Below, in pieces: positions 12,909 through 25,317 of a DNA stretch of 64,000 bases; positions within the stretch are counted from its first letter, which is position 1, and each line of letters begins with the position of its first letter. This stretch comes from Kwoniella dejecticola CBS 10117. Lineage: Eukaryota; Basidiomycota; Tremellomycetes; Tremellales; Cryptococcaceae. Both the position numbers and the translations under genes were made by a program. The DNA lies in the NCBI RefSeq assembly GCF_000512565.2, contig NC_089301.1, positions 1,798,001 to 1,862,000 on the forward strand, given 5' to 3'. The notes under the pieces were generated by a model, which saw only the letters and a list, made by a program, of their open reading frames with translations, was not told the origin of the DNA and made no database searches.

Positions 12909-13514
12909 ACTGCCGCAGCCTCAGGAATTTGAGCTAGACTAGATTCAGACCTTTCAAGGCGAACATTCGCTGCGAGTATGCTCTAGCTTTTCATATCTCA
13001 AAGCAAGTCTCCACCTTCACTTTTAGAGAGCATGAACGGACGCTTGGACGCGCTTCGAACGAATTTACCGACGGAAAACGAACATTAGCCTTGACCACGT
13101 GGTGTAGAGCTCGAGGTGAATCATCGGACGATGGTCGATCCTTGCGGATCCTCGTCGAAGGATGCAGAGACAGAGAGACGGAGACACATTGGTCTGGCAG
13201 GATGGGCGGTGCAGCGATGCATGGGAATCAGGTGCGGGAGTCACTGCGTGTAGCAGCGCCAGGAAAGTATCTCGTCAGCCTCACCATGCAAGCACACGAC
13301 AACGAAGCGGACCCCTCCGAGAAGGGCAAATCAGAAAATCAAATTACGCTTTTGACGAGACGCGTCTGGGTGGAATTTGTCTGTGCGCAAATGACCAGCT
13401 CGAACAAAAGCAAATTCATCTAATCTGTTCGGCTTCATCTTCACTGCTTGGTCTTACCCCATCTTCCTTCTCTCAAGTGACGCGAAGACCGCTTCAGACA
13501 CCTCATCAGTGGAC
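12909..13514. promoter_or_regulatory. Divergent promoter region TBCD / PCH2
   Basis: The 606 bases between two divergent starts must carry both promoters. Several overlapping reading frames near 13090-13420 have no homology signal and are read as chance. Tracts of CT-rich sequence precede the PCH2 start (13430-13500). Confidence 0.45.
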
Positions 13515-16087
13515 ATGCCCATTCTAGAAGCTCCTGCCCCACCTCGACCCGGGTCTCAGTCACAGTCACAGCCTCAGTCTCTCTACACCGGCTTTTCCAC
13601 CTCGCATTCAATGCAGTCAATGGCTTCCTCCTCATCGTACGGATACACAAATGGTCACGTCAATGGGGTCGAGGCAAGCTACATGCATGCTGACAATGAG
13701 CAAGAGATGACCGAAGACTCGGAAGCGGAAACCGAAATAAGCGAGGACGAAGAAACTTTATACGATGTACACAGTCAGTCCTCGTTGCTTCGGTCTCGCT
13801 CTGAATCCAGATGCCAGGTCGAGTATACGTAGGGGACTTTGAGCTCATGTATCTTGATTGCATTGCTTCAGTTGAAGTGAGATTATCACCGAACTCAGCG
13901 ATGCCTCCTCATCATATACCTTATATGGTGAAAAATTATATCACAGATGGTATAGAACGCTTAGAACTAGGGCAATACCTAGCCGGATGGCGAAGCGATT
14001 CTGAGCTGTGCGATCATGTAGCGAGTATATGGGTGGAGGAAGGAGGTAAGCTCCGCATTCTTCCGTTCACTTGTCTGATGTCGAGTACTGAACAGCTTAT
14101 ATGCTGTAATCATTTTAGACCGGCCGACGATAGATGTCAAGGATGCCAATCTGCAGATACACGTCTATCGTCTGCGGCGGACAGAACAGATAGCTGATTT
14201 CGATAATGACCTGGAAGGTATGCGTCACAGATTTCAGATTCTGGCGCCGTTCGAAAAGACGTAAATGACAGCTGACAATGTAGTTTAGATACCGATGAAT
14301 CCGAATCCGTTTCGGCAGGATCAATGAGGATTCTGCCTTCCGCGGAATTGGATGGTTTATGGCAAACGTATGCTTCTTCTCTCCTTTCTCTGCCCAAGAC
14401 TGCGTTGACATTACACGAGCTGACGTTAACGATACGGGGTCGCTCAGACTAGTATATTCAAATAATCTCAAGACTCGCTTGTTGAATTATTGCTATTCAA
14501 CAACGTATTTCTCGGAGAATGAGATAGACTCCAATGTGATAGCTTGGAATCGGTAGGTCTGCAGCTCCTCTACGATCGTTCATGATATATGGGATAAGCT
14601 GACTTGCTCGACGCTACAGAGTCATGCTCCTTCATGGACCGCCAGGTACAGGTAAAACGTCTTTATGTCGAGCCTTGGCGCAGAAAATATCGATACGGAT
14701 GAGCGATAGGTATGTCCTTTCTTATGATGGGTGTGTCGACTATTCTCACGGGCTGATTATTTCGTCATGGTCGATCAGTTACCCCAGGTCAAAATTGATA
14801 GAGATCAATTCCCATTCGCTGTTTAGCAAATGGTTCTCCGAGTCCGGTAAATTGGTGCAGAAATTGTTCGATACCATCACCCTAGAAGTGGACGATGAAC
14901 AGCAATTCGTCGTCCTAATGATAGGTCAGCTCCGTCCAATCGTTCCACTTTGAGTGATGCATCTAGCTCATTATGACGGGTCTACAGACGAGGTTGAGAG
15001 TCTGACGGCTGCTCGGTCTGCTGCTATGACAGGCAATGAGCCATCCGACTCCCTCAGGGTGAGTCAGCTGCATTTTGCAGTGCGATGAACAACAGAGCAG
15101 CTGACAATCGTCAACATAGGTGGTCAATGCATTATTGACACAGCTGGACCGACTGAAGACCAGGAAGAATGTTCTTGTCATGACTACTTCTAATTTGGTA
15201 GATGCGATAGGTGAGTCGCTTTTTCCCAATTTCCTAATTTTCCAACTGTCTGACTTCCTGGTTCCACGCCTTGATTCGGAGGCGTTGAGTGTCCTCGAGC
15301 GTCTCATGGGATTTGACTGAGTCATTCTTGTTGATTACCGCAGACGAAGCATTCATGTCCCGAGTCGACATGCTAGAACTCGTACCCCTCCCACCGCCTG
15401 AAGCCGTCTACTCCATACTGAAGGGATGCGTAGAAGAAATGATGTCTAAGCAGATGATCAAGTCGAGGAGTATGTTGAACTGGGCTAGAGCAAATGACTA
15501 CTCGTTTACTTGGGAAGGGCAAGACGACAAGTCTCGGAGGTATAGTGGTGCTTTAGCCCAATTAGCTATCCGATGTCATGTGAGTGTCTTTGGTATCGAT
15601 ACCTTAACTTCGCTTCGCTTGCCTTTGCTTCGCTTGGCCCATAACGAGGTTTCACTTACGCTAGTCATCACGTTTGAAAGCAATGAGATGGAGATAACAG
15701 GGAGGCTGTGGAGCTGATTATGATGTTGCGCGAAAGTAGGAATTGGAAGTCTCAGGAAGGACATTAAGGAAATTACCGGTCTTAGCGCACACTAGGAAAT
15801 TATCTCAATATTCAGGCGGTCAGAATAGGAGGAGACCACTGGGAGAATGGATATCGGCGATGATGGAAATTGTGGAATCGTTTGCTCCTCTGAAATCGAG
15901 GAATTCAAATCCAAGATCAAGACTATCCATTAATGATGACGATCAACGGGGAAACGAAATGCAGGTACAAAGTACGAAGGTGAATGGACATCATCAGAAG
16001 AGCTCAAGTGTAGTCAGTATAGACAGAGGGCATATAGGACAGTTGATAGCTAGTAAAGGAGGGAAAGATATCAGCGGGGGCGAATAG
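13515..16087 (+). CDS. PCH2: PCH2/TRIP13 AAA+ ATPase (HORMA remodeller)
   Basis: Pch2/TRIP13 is a hexameric AAA+ ATPase that remodels HORMA proteins (Hop1, Mad2), acting in the meiotic checkpoint, crossover control and spindle checkpoint silencing. Visible motifs are VMLLHGPPGTGKTSLCRALAQ (Walker A, ~14630-14680), VLMIDEVESLTAARSAAMTG (Walker B, split by an intron at ~14922), EPSDSLRVVNALLTQLDRL, the sensor-1 segment VLVMTTSNLVDAID, and MSRVDMLELVPLPPP. The C-terminal SGRTLRKLPVLAHT at ~15755 is a family hallmark. The N-terminal ~90 residues are Ser/Gln-rich then acidic (TEDSEAETEISEDEE) and poorly conserved. The first ATG after the leader is at 13515. A roughly 90-residue tail after LGEWISAMMEIVESF is longer than in animal TRIP13. 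At least nine exons. Confidence 0.93.
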
Positions 16088-16292
16088 AGGAGGAGTCAAC
16101 GTCAATGCCAATATGGACGATTGGACATATCGGTCGCATTCTTATTCTGTACCATATACCATATAGCATTTGCATGGACGGGGACGGTGTGACTTTCGCA
16201 GAGTGATGCGTGTGAGGGTTTGATTATGTATTTCAGACACATGCATATTTACGATATGCTACAAGTTCAGCGTTACTCTCATCTGACTTACG

Positions 16293-18324
16293 TTAAATTA
16301 GAGCTCTAGCTTCTTTCCAACTTTCTTCTTCGTCTGAATCTTCGTCTTCGTACGAAGTTGAGTTTGAGATCGAGTTGGAATTTGGATTCGAAGTCGGGTT
16401 CGATACATCTGAGCCTTCGTTAGGCTGTACATCAGCCGCACTTGGATCCCCCATCAGATCAGCTGCACTTCCAGGCGTCGATGCGGTATTTTCCAGTACT
16501 TCCCACTCTTCGCCTTCGCCTTCGCCTTCACCTTCTGTTGCCCCGTCTTCCTCGCTGTTGTTCTGTGCTTGGAGCCTGGCTTCCACTTCGTCATGAACAT
16601 TGGTCAAACTAACATCGTGATCGGTATCACCATCCACATCTACAAAGTCGAGTCTTCTATGACTGGTATCACTCCTCTCCCGGAAATCATCACCTATATC
16701 CTCTGAGATTGAGCGGGAAGAGCTTTGTTCATCATCATTATCCTCTTTCTCATCTTCCCGCATTATTGAAAATCCCTCTTCGCTTCATCTCTCGTTTTAT
16801 GTGTATCTTGGTCTGTAGGTTTGGGTGTACTTTTGGCTTTCTCCGTCAAGCGACTACTCGAAGTCAACGTCGTCGAACTGGATATATTCGATATATTCCT
16901 ACTTCTCGCCGAAGGAGTCGTACTTGCGGGCGCGAGTGATCCTGTACTACTGCTCATATTGGGTTTCGTCGTACCCGTACCCGTACCCGTACCCGTACTT
17001 GAGACACGACTTCGATTTGATACTATCGAGCGTGTCTTCGCACCTGTCGGCGTTGTTGTACTTGTACCCGAGGGAGGTTTTAAAGTTTGTGAAGAAGTAG
17101 GAGTGAGTGTCGTTTTGCTCTTTTGCCTTTGTCTTTCCGCTGAGGATGTGATTGTGGTTCTCGGTGTACTAGTTGACGTGCGAGGAGTTCGTGCAGGTGC
17201 CGGTGCATGTGTAGACTTAAGTGTGGGTACCGGTGATGGAGATGGAGATTGAGAATTTGCTTTTCCTTTGCCCTTGTCTTGTGATCGTGAGACGTGTTCT
17301 TCTTGATCCTGATTCTGATCTTGATCCTGATTCTGATCTTGATCCTGATGAGGATCTTCGTCCTCTTGAGCTTGGGCCAGAGCATCCAGCCGCGCATCTT
17401 CTTTCTCCTTCATCTCCTTCTCGAACTCCTCATTCATCTCTTCCGCAGTGAGGTTCATCTTATCTATCCATCTTTGCAAGAGGTTCGCATTGTCCGTACG
17501 TAAGTTGGCGTTTTGTTGAGCCAGTGAAGAAAGTTCCAGGTTGAGCGATAGGACTTCATCATTCAGTGTCTACACCAATCAGATGATGTGAAGTCAGTCA
17601 GCCAAGCTATTCTGTCCACTCCCATAATGACTTTGATCCGTTTGATCTGGAACATGACTGAAGTAACAGTCGGACACAAACCCACCTCCATATCCTTGTT
17701 TCGACCCCTCCAACGCTCTTCCCAATCTCTATCTTTCCTATACGCACTATCCCGCTGATCTCGCAGTTCGCGCATCTCATCGCGGAGACCTTTGACCTCT
17801 TCGTCCCGGTCTCGGAGGGCGTCGGCCATCGAGAGTTGTTTATTCTGCGAGGCAGCTTGCGTGCGGTAAAGCGTGGACAGTTCCGAGCGGAGGGAGGTTA
17901 GTTGGGCGTCAAGATGGGTTAAGAGAGCGGAAGAGCTGTAAGCGACCGACTGTCACTTCAGCACATTATCCTGTGGAGAGTCTCCCAGCTATCGTCCTTT
18001 ATTTGTGGGCCACGCAGATCTGTTAATGGGAGATTACGCACCCTTCAGCAGAGGACGGCCCACCACCGCCAGTCTTCAACAAAGCTCGATTCCGCACTTT
18101 CAGCTCCCGGGTCGTTTTCGCCAATCGTCGGTCTATTCAATTTGGCACGGCACATGTTTCAGTAAAGTATCAATCTTTCCATGTCATTTGGGAACTGTAT
18201 TTTCGATTTTCCACTCACACTGGTCGACTATATCCTTGTACACCTCTTGCTCCGCTTGCTGAGCCATCAACCGCTCTTTGATGGTGTTCTGCCATTCTGG
18301 CGGACCGTGAGCGAATGTGGACAT
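16293..18324 (-). CDS. ATG16: Autophagy protein ATG16 with long disordered C-terminal extension
   Basis: Atg16 dimerises and joins Atg12-Atg5 to form the E3-like complex that directs Atg8 lipidation to the phagophore. The N-terminus (18324-18219, then from ~18135) has EWQNTIKERLMAQ and, across an intron with a GTGAGT donor, DIVDQYRRLAKTTRELKVRN, matching the Atg5-binding helix. A coiled coil follows (ALLTHLDAQLTSLRSELS, ALRDRDEEVKGLRDEM), ending with LNDEVLSLNLELSSLAQQNA and LLQRWIDKMNLTAEEMN, the fungal Atg16 signature. After that comes a D/Q-rich and S/T-rich tail of about 230 residues up to a TAA at 16763. A second, acidic frame (MREDEKEDNDDEQ to EESWKEARALI, 16763-16293) starts at the overlapping TAATG; it is either the true last exon after an unrecognised intron or 3' UTR. 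Yeast Atg16 is only ~150 residues. No WD40 domain as in animal ATG16L1. Confidence 0.82.
16971..16998. repeat. (GTACCC)4 hexanucleotide repeat inside ATG16
   Basis: Four perfect GTACCC units plus a partial one. On the minus strand they encode the alternating Thr-Gly run in the disordered tail of ATG16. Being a multiple of three, length changes would not break the frame. Confidence 0.85.
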
Positions 18325-18755
18325 GATGTCTTATCGCGTCCAATGAATTCGGCCTTCCAGGTGGACGGTCCAAGTGCGTAGGTCGAATGGGTATCAAAAG
18401 TGTTGACTGGTGAATGTTGTCTTGCTTTATCTGGACACTGCATGCATACCTCGTAGACAACATGGCGTATCGTGGTTGTAGCTTCAAGTTACCCGGTTCA
18501 AGCGGTCTAAGCTGTCATACGTTTCAAGGCGGTGATTCCCGCCTTCTTCCTTGTTGGTGATAGTTACCCAAACGAGTAAATATGCTGTGGTAGTGCACTC
18601 TCCGCATCACGCATTGAGCCCGCCCTTGGTTGATCCATTATCATTAATCACTTGCCACCTACGAGTAACTACCTATTTGATCATTCGACTCTATTGATAA
18701 TCGCACATACAATTATACTTGACACTACCACCTTCATTTGAACTAGTCTATCATC
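18325..18755. promoter_or_regulatory. Divergent promoter region ATG16 / YPT7
   Basis: A 431-base region between the start codons of two divergent autophagy/vacuole genes. The YPT7-proximal part (18640-18750) is a CT-rich leader with an AT-rich stretch. No specific factor site was assigned. Confidence 0.5.
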
Positions 18756-20031
18756 ATGGCATCCAGAAAGAAGGTCTTGTTGAAAGTGAGTACAGTATCC
18801 CACCCACCCTCAAGGCTCATTCAGCATCATCGGGTTATCCCGAACCCATGACCCCTTCTCCATCTGTCGCAAGTCGGAGCTGACCTCATCTTTCGGACAG
18901 GTCATTATCCTCGGTGATTCCGGGTAAGCTTCGTGATCATCGCAGCTGTACCACGAATCGCGCTACATACGAGATGCTATCAAATGGCGGCATGAACGAT
19001 CTCCATTGAATAGGGCTGATTCTTTTTGACCGCGCAGGGTTGGCAAGACATCGCTCATGAACCAATATGTCAACAAGAGATTCTCCAACCAATACAAAGC
19101 TACTATCGGTGAGTTCTTATCACCGACACTTTCTCGTCACCTCTGAGCTCTGTCGCGTAGCGAAGTGTAGCTAATACGTCTTATCTCTCATAGGAGCCGA
19201 TTTCTTGACTAGAGAATTGGTAGTTGATGATCGAGTAGTCACCATGCAGGTAAGTCTATTCAGCTGCCGCGCACACTCCATACCAAAAGGAGTAGCAAGC
19301 TGATTGACTATATCATATACTGTTCATACAGCTCTGGGACACTGCAGGACAAGAACGATTCCAGTCTCTCGGAGTAGCCTTCTACCGAGGTGCCGATTGT
19401 TGTGTCTTAGTGTACGACGTTAATAGTAGTAAGAGTTTCGAAGCGTTGGACGGATGGAGAGATGAGTTCTTGGTTCAAGTAAGTTAACCGTCTCATCATT
19501 GTCTGCGCCGCTTCAATTAGCATACGTCGTCATTCCTGGTTCGGGTGGTCTGATGACTGATGCACGCGCGTAGGCCTCTCCGCATGATCCAGAGAACTTC
19601 CCCTTCGTAGTTCTGGGTAACAAGATCGACATGGAAGAATCCAAGCGAATGGTGAGTCCAGAAAAATCTCGTCCACCTCAAAATCACATTCTGCGCCTCC
19701 ACGAGACCCGATGCTGAATCCAGGAAGAACGCTGACTCTCACTCTCGCTGGCAGGTCTCGCAAAAACGAGCAATGACATGGTGTCAAGCCAAAGGGAACA
19801 TACCATACTTCGAAACTTCTGCCAAGGAAGCTATAAATGTCGAGCAGGCTTTCCAGACGATCGCCAAGAACGCATTGGCTCAAGAAGCCGAGACTGAGTT
19901 GTAAGTGTAATACCGTTTACAAGACATAATAACCTGCTAACCACACCCCTGCTTCTCACAGATACAACGATTATCCCGATCCTATTCGAATCGATTCTGA
20001 GAATTCTCAAAATTACGGATGTAATTGTTAG
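18756..20031 (+). CDS. YPT7: Rab7-family small GTPase
   Basis: Ypt7/Rab7 drives late endosome, autophagosome and homotypic vacuole fusion through the HOPS complex. All GTPase motifs are visible: GDSGVGKTS (P-loop, split by an intron), ATIGADF (switch I), LWDTAGQERFQSLG (switch II, with the catalytic Gln), NKID and ETSAK. The Rab7-specific context is RFSNQYKATIGADFLTREL and LDGWRDEFLVQASP. The protein ends YGCNC, a CXC motif for double geranylgeranylation. The length of about 205 residues is normal. Seven introns, including two inside the P-loop region, are typical for this gene in the lineage. Divergent from ATG16 and convergent with MIOS. Confidence 0.97.
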
Positions 20032-20300
20032 AGATCAGCCTTACTCCCTCGCGTCAATTACCTTCGCGCGTTCTCCTCCAGATCCATTCTATCACTATGT
20101 TTATTATGTTATACCACTTACCCCTCCTTAATTTATACTATGATATCTATCACCAAGTTAGATGAATGCTTTTCGTTCTCATTGTATATGCAATATTTCA
20201 TCTCAACATCATCATGACCCAATAAGCTATTGAGACAGATACAACAGTTATATATCGCTATATGAGGTCACAGAGCACTAGCAATCGATTGCGATCACGA

Positions 20301-23300
20301 CTAGAGATTTGCGCATTCACAATCGCATCCCGACACGGGGCATTTGGAATGTGGTAATCCACCATCTAGTCCTCCTTCGAACCACGGTAAAATGTGACTC
20401 GCGTGGCCTAAGGGATGATAACATCACGAATCACGATCAGCAACCACGCTTTCAATCCGACTTAAAACAGCCGGGCTTGATCAAGAGTAGCCAGATTGTA
20501 AGACTTACCACCGTGTCGACATGATAAACAACAAACATACGCAGCGTCGATCGTGTCTATGCGAATTGCAACTCGATCAATTTCACCTCACTTCCGCAAG
20601 GCGCAGAATCCTGAGTGAAACTTACCCGTTATATGCTCTGGACGATCCTCAGGTCCATCTCCGTTCCCATTCGCAGGTGGCGGTCGTTGCGGATCGACGT
20701 GCATCAGGCCTAATAGAACGCACCATGTAAAACCCAAGTCGTTGAGATGGATCTTTGCGCGAGTGCACGGAGAAAGAAAGATGAAGAGGGACTGTACTCA
20801 CAGATCACACATCGAGGCAAAGCAGCCGAGCAATACATGCACGTGGTAGTCTATGACTCAAATTCAGTCAGCCCATAAATTCATCCTCGAAATCCTCAAT
20901 TAGGTCGATAACACTTGAATGCGGCTCACCCTTTCACTAGGCCATCCTACGTTAACATTCCCCCTTATAGCATGTTTCCGATGCAATCTAGTTTCCGTCT
21001 CTTTCGATAACAGGTTGTTGCACCTGTTTACGCCAGTGAGTCAATCCGCCGTCTCGTCTACTTCGAGTGAATGGATAACTTACACTGGACATCTCTCTCC
21101 AACTCCACCCGCTTTTAGAGATACAGCCCCATCACTTTCCAAATTGGAAGTGGAACCGGTATTCAAGTTTAAGGATCGTGCAAGTTCTCCTGAACGAATA
21201 TCAAATTCGCATCGTTCACCCCACATCCCCCACGAATCCAACATATCCCTATACGTCTCTTTCCACCGGTTGATAACCCCGATCTCATTCTTATTCAATT
21301 TACCCAGAGGGAACAGACACGAGATGATCGATACAGTCTGAATATCCCCCGTTCGGGCCAAGTATCGCGATAAGAGCGAGATGGCAGGTGCTGAGAGGCC
21401 TGTCAGGCCGAGTAAGTGCAGAGAGTTTGATCGGGTCAGACGACCTAATCGACCCTTCAGGAATGCCGAGAACTGAGGCATCGGATCAGACGATGTGTAG
21501 TCAGCTTACACCGTTGAAGCCATATGATTGTTGGGACGCTCATCGGATGTGAAGGTTGCGATATCGGGTGGCAGGAGCTGACTCACCTCGCGATCGTCCA
21601 GATACTGTATACCGACCCCGATCCTATCCAGAAGCGGGATCCCTTCTTCCTCAAGGACAGACTCCCAGTCGTCCCCTCCTATCCTACTCAGAATAGATCT
21701 GACAAACGGATCATCCACCCGGTTGACAAGTCCTTGCCAATGCGAATTGAAGAATTCCGACCCCCGAGCCGACGCGGACTGGGTCATGAATCCAGCTATG
21801 GTTGATCCGAGTAATCTGTGATGTTGATCTGGGCGAGACGAATAAGCGCATATCAGAATTAGTAGTATCATACGGATATCAGATGCGAATGACCATGACG
21901 TCGAAATGTCGGAATGACAATGATGAAATGCGCAAATACTCACCCTCACTCGCCATGAGTATCGATACTGTCGCAGCTTCATCGCCTGCGAAGTACGCTC
22001 TGAAAGCTGCCTTTGTCCTTTGACCACTTTCCACCAACCTACATGACGTATCAAATCCATGATCAGCATCACTTCCACCTCCACGTCCAAAGCGAAGATG
22101 GTCACTTGACTCACTTATTCAGCTCGTCTTTAGCATTCTCGCCATTCTCGCCGCAGAGGGTCAAGATCAATTTCCGCATTTCCGTCTTTTCCCCTCCTAC
22201 AGCAGCTCTGACCGTTCCCGGTCTTCCAATTCCACCGACCTCCTTCCGGCGCCCATTTAGCATCTCAACTGCACTGATATACTCTCTATCGATGTCCGAG
22301 TCTCCTCCTCCCCGCCGATCGGAGGCTTTCCGCTCGCGATGCGGGGCAGTTGAGCCTGGCATGGGCGAGGAGGAGTGTCTTGAGTGTGGCGGGACGGGAG
22401 TAGACGATTGAGTATGGACTTGACTCTGACTTTGAGATTTCAACGATGTCCATGCTGCAGATGCTGATGATTGGCGTAGAGGTGGGTGATGTGCGTGCGG
22501 TGCGTCGGTGAGTGTAGCTGCAGAGTATATGGACGTAGGTGAAGAAGGCTGAGTCTGGTCGTTTGAAACTCCGAACCATGTTGGGTAGACTCCATGGTGA
22601 GTCAGGTTGTAGCCTTTGTAAGAAGATAACGGCGGCGCCATGACATGTGTGAGATCTGCGAAACGACAAGAAGCCTCAACTTCAGCAGGTGTGCTTCGTT
22701 GATCAAAATGTGTACTCACGCTCGATGAACTCCCATATGCCCGCTAATCGCTCTTTACCAGGATGACGAGTCGCGATAGCAGCGTTCAGCAGCAGCTTTA
22801 GGAAAATCATACCCTCAGTACAGGGCCATCTGCTTGAAAGAACGGATGAGGGTATAGCTCACATCATCTAAGCCATAGCCTTCCATTGCTCTTCTTCGCA
22901 TGACTACACCAACATCGCTTCCCAGCGTTCTTCGCCACCCTTCCCAGCCTCCAAGCAGCTGTTCATCGTCATCCACTAGATCCCGCTTCTGCTTGCTATC
23001 GTACCACTCCCTCAGTCCAGATATACTGCCGTACGGCGTCCGTTCGCTGGCGGGCGTGACAGCTCCATGCAATGGGAAGGGCGTTGGCGAGTTCGATCGC
23101 GAACGCTCAGCTATCAATTGAGTCACCCTTTCAGGAGCGAGCTGGAATCGGTTTGCCCGATGGATAGGCTCAGGCTCCTCGATGTCTGTACGTTCTCGTT
23201 CTGTGCGCTTGGTAGTTGGCGATTGAGGTGTTTCGGATTCTGTCGAGGGAGGTGGGATTTCGTCTGGATTGAGATTTCGTAAAGACGGAGTCAGAATCGC

Positions 23301-24909
23301 TAAGTCGCCTTGAGGCCCGGTTGCGAACTGCATGATGCCCGTTAGCTGACTTTCTGTGCCTTAGAGCGATAAAGGGGGAAAGACACCGAGGTCGTACGTA
23401 TCAGGAAAACGTACCACCGGGGCAGCTCCAATAGGACCTATACCGATCGTGCCGTCCTTCAAGACGAACATGACGTCTCCTTGACCTTTTTGAGAGGGAG
23501 CGAAGGAGAACGAATGCAGATTTTGCCTCGGCTTCACAACTGTGGGCATGAAGAGTTAAAAAGTCAATCGCATCGCACAGCCGTCTGATTGTACTCACTC
23601 TGCTTCATTCCTCCGAGGACAACCCATTCTTCAACAACCTTTTCCTCCTCGACTCTCTTTCCCTCCACTATCTCCCACAGTCCCACACCTTTATCCCTTG
23701 TCGCTACACCCAATAAGCCTTCTGCATCTTTCTTCCATTCCAGATTGACAATTCCCCCTGCTACGTCGAAATTTAGTATCTCTTGTCCTGGCTTCCGCAT
23801 ATCCCATAGTCTCACTATCGAATGTGTATTCGCACCAGCAGGAATAATCTCGTAACTTGCAAACATCCCTTCTCTCCTCTCGTTCGGTGTCAAGCCATAC
23901 ACCGCTCTAGTATTCCATGAATAATTCGACCCTACAATCTGGTTGGAGTTCGCTGTTTGAGACTGCGTTTGTGATTGTCCCGGTACGGCAGGCGACTGGA
24001 TACCGGGTGAAGGCTGATTCTGACTTTGATTTTGATTGGAATTTGAGGGAGACCGTAGATCGCATAATCGTATCGACTTATTACTCACCGAGACCAACAA
24101 CGAATTTATGGAGTTGGGTAAGAACGATACCGAGTTGACATTCTCGGAAGGACAATAATGTTGGATATGCCGAGGCTCCGAAGTGATATTGATCTTAGCT
24201 GTTAGATTGGTTACTTCCAGCCTGTTCTCGAGGGACGGTCTTTCCCATTTTTCGTCGCCGTCAATGGGTATCTGAGAAGCGGCTATGGCGTCTGAGATAT
24301 CCCATATCAACAAGGAATACTCGGATCGATGCTTCTCGTATCCCGTAGCCAATATATTAGGGTCCAAAGAAGAGAATGCGATTGATGTGACGGGACGAGA
24401 GTATTTGACGTTCAGACTGGCGATTGTAGATGATTGGCTCGAAGTGGAAGTGGAGTTTGAGGTTGTCAGGGGGAACGAGAGGGTCGAGGGGGATAAAGAA
24501 TGGATGAGGGTCCGACCGGTAGACAGACCGGTAGCTATGATATTTCGATGAGTTGGTAAAGGGGACCATGCCATTGACTGAAATTGGATATGGATCAATT
24601 AGCTATTCCGAACGTTTGCCTATGCACACGGAGGTAGAGAGAGAGGAAGAGGTGATTGGACTGACCCGTATTTGACCAACATCCGTTTGAAGTCCGACCA
24701 TACCCATCTCTCCTCTCTGTCAATCACATTGTCGGCGCGTCAGCTGATCATATGAGAATGTCTGATCAATGACTCACATCCCTTCGCCATTCGTACATCT
24801 TGATATCCCCAGCGACATTCTGCGAGACTTGACCTCCGACGACGAACCGAGGCGGAAAGGTGGAATGCGGATCTGGCAAAGCTATGCGCCGTATTTCAGA
24901 TGCTGACAT
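20301..24909 (-). CDS. SEA4: SEA4/MIOS homolog, GATOR2 (SEACAT) subunit
   Basis: Mios/Sea4 is a scaffold subunit of GATOR2/SEACAT at the vacuole or lysosome, which relays amino-acid status to TORC1. The start MSASEIRRIALPDP (24909) leads into WD40 repeats with IIATGLSTGRTLIHSL, ILATGYEKHRSEYSLLIWDIS, SVSNKSIRLCDLRSP and VRLWDMRKPGQEILNFD. A helical, Ser-rich middle part follows (about 22100-23330). The C-terminus is a zinc module: TTCMYCSAALPRCVIC, then VCCLSCRHGG spliced to HASHILPWF, then CPVSGCDCECANL at the stop. This SCRHGGHASHxLxWF segment is a family hallmark. About 15 introns. The WD40 part alone could resemble other WD proteins, but the C-terminal cysteine pattern makes the assignment firm. 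Confidence 0.9.
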
Positions 24910-25317
24910 CGTTACTAATGCTCCCTCTAGACGCCTTTTCGCTCGATCGGTCGATCCGGCGCTTGAAATACCGGGTTAAGTGAGCACAGATATACTATGC
25001 GAGGATGATGTTGTTGTTGGAATGACCCAACAGCCGGCAGCGAAAGCAGCCAAGTTTACGGTTAATCGGTTCAGGCACGGTTCATCCCAAAGATACAAAG
25101 ATAAAATGGTCCAGGTTAAACGTCATGACATATATGCTCTGATTCTCATTCACCAATGGAAAACCTGTCCGGAGCAGTTGCACCTTGAAGAGGAGACAAG
25201 ACCCCTCGAGCCCCAAATCAGTCGCACGCACCGCTCTCCAGAATCGGAGACAACTCCCATCGGCTTCCCGTTTTACAAATACAGAAGCGATCTCACTTCT
25301 TTTCGTCAATCTGAAAA
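24910..25317. promoter_or_regulatory. Divergent promoter region SEA4 / VMA21
   Basis: A 408-base region between two divergent start codons. An open frame at 24980-25384 lies across it but has no recognisable similarity and is contradicted by the VMA21 model. Confidence 0.45.

Noticed and set aside
13091..13527. Plus-strand frames of 110 and 121 codons before PCH2
   Set aside because: Overlapping in different frames, no similarity; they lie in the divergent TBCD/PCH2 promoter.
14115..14471. 118-codon minus-strand frame
   Set aside because: Overlaps several PCH2 exons and introns in antisense; no similarity.
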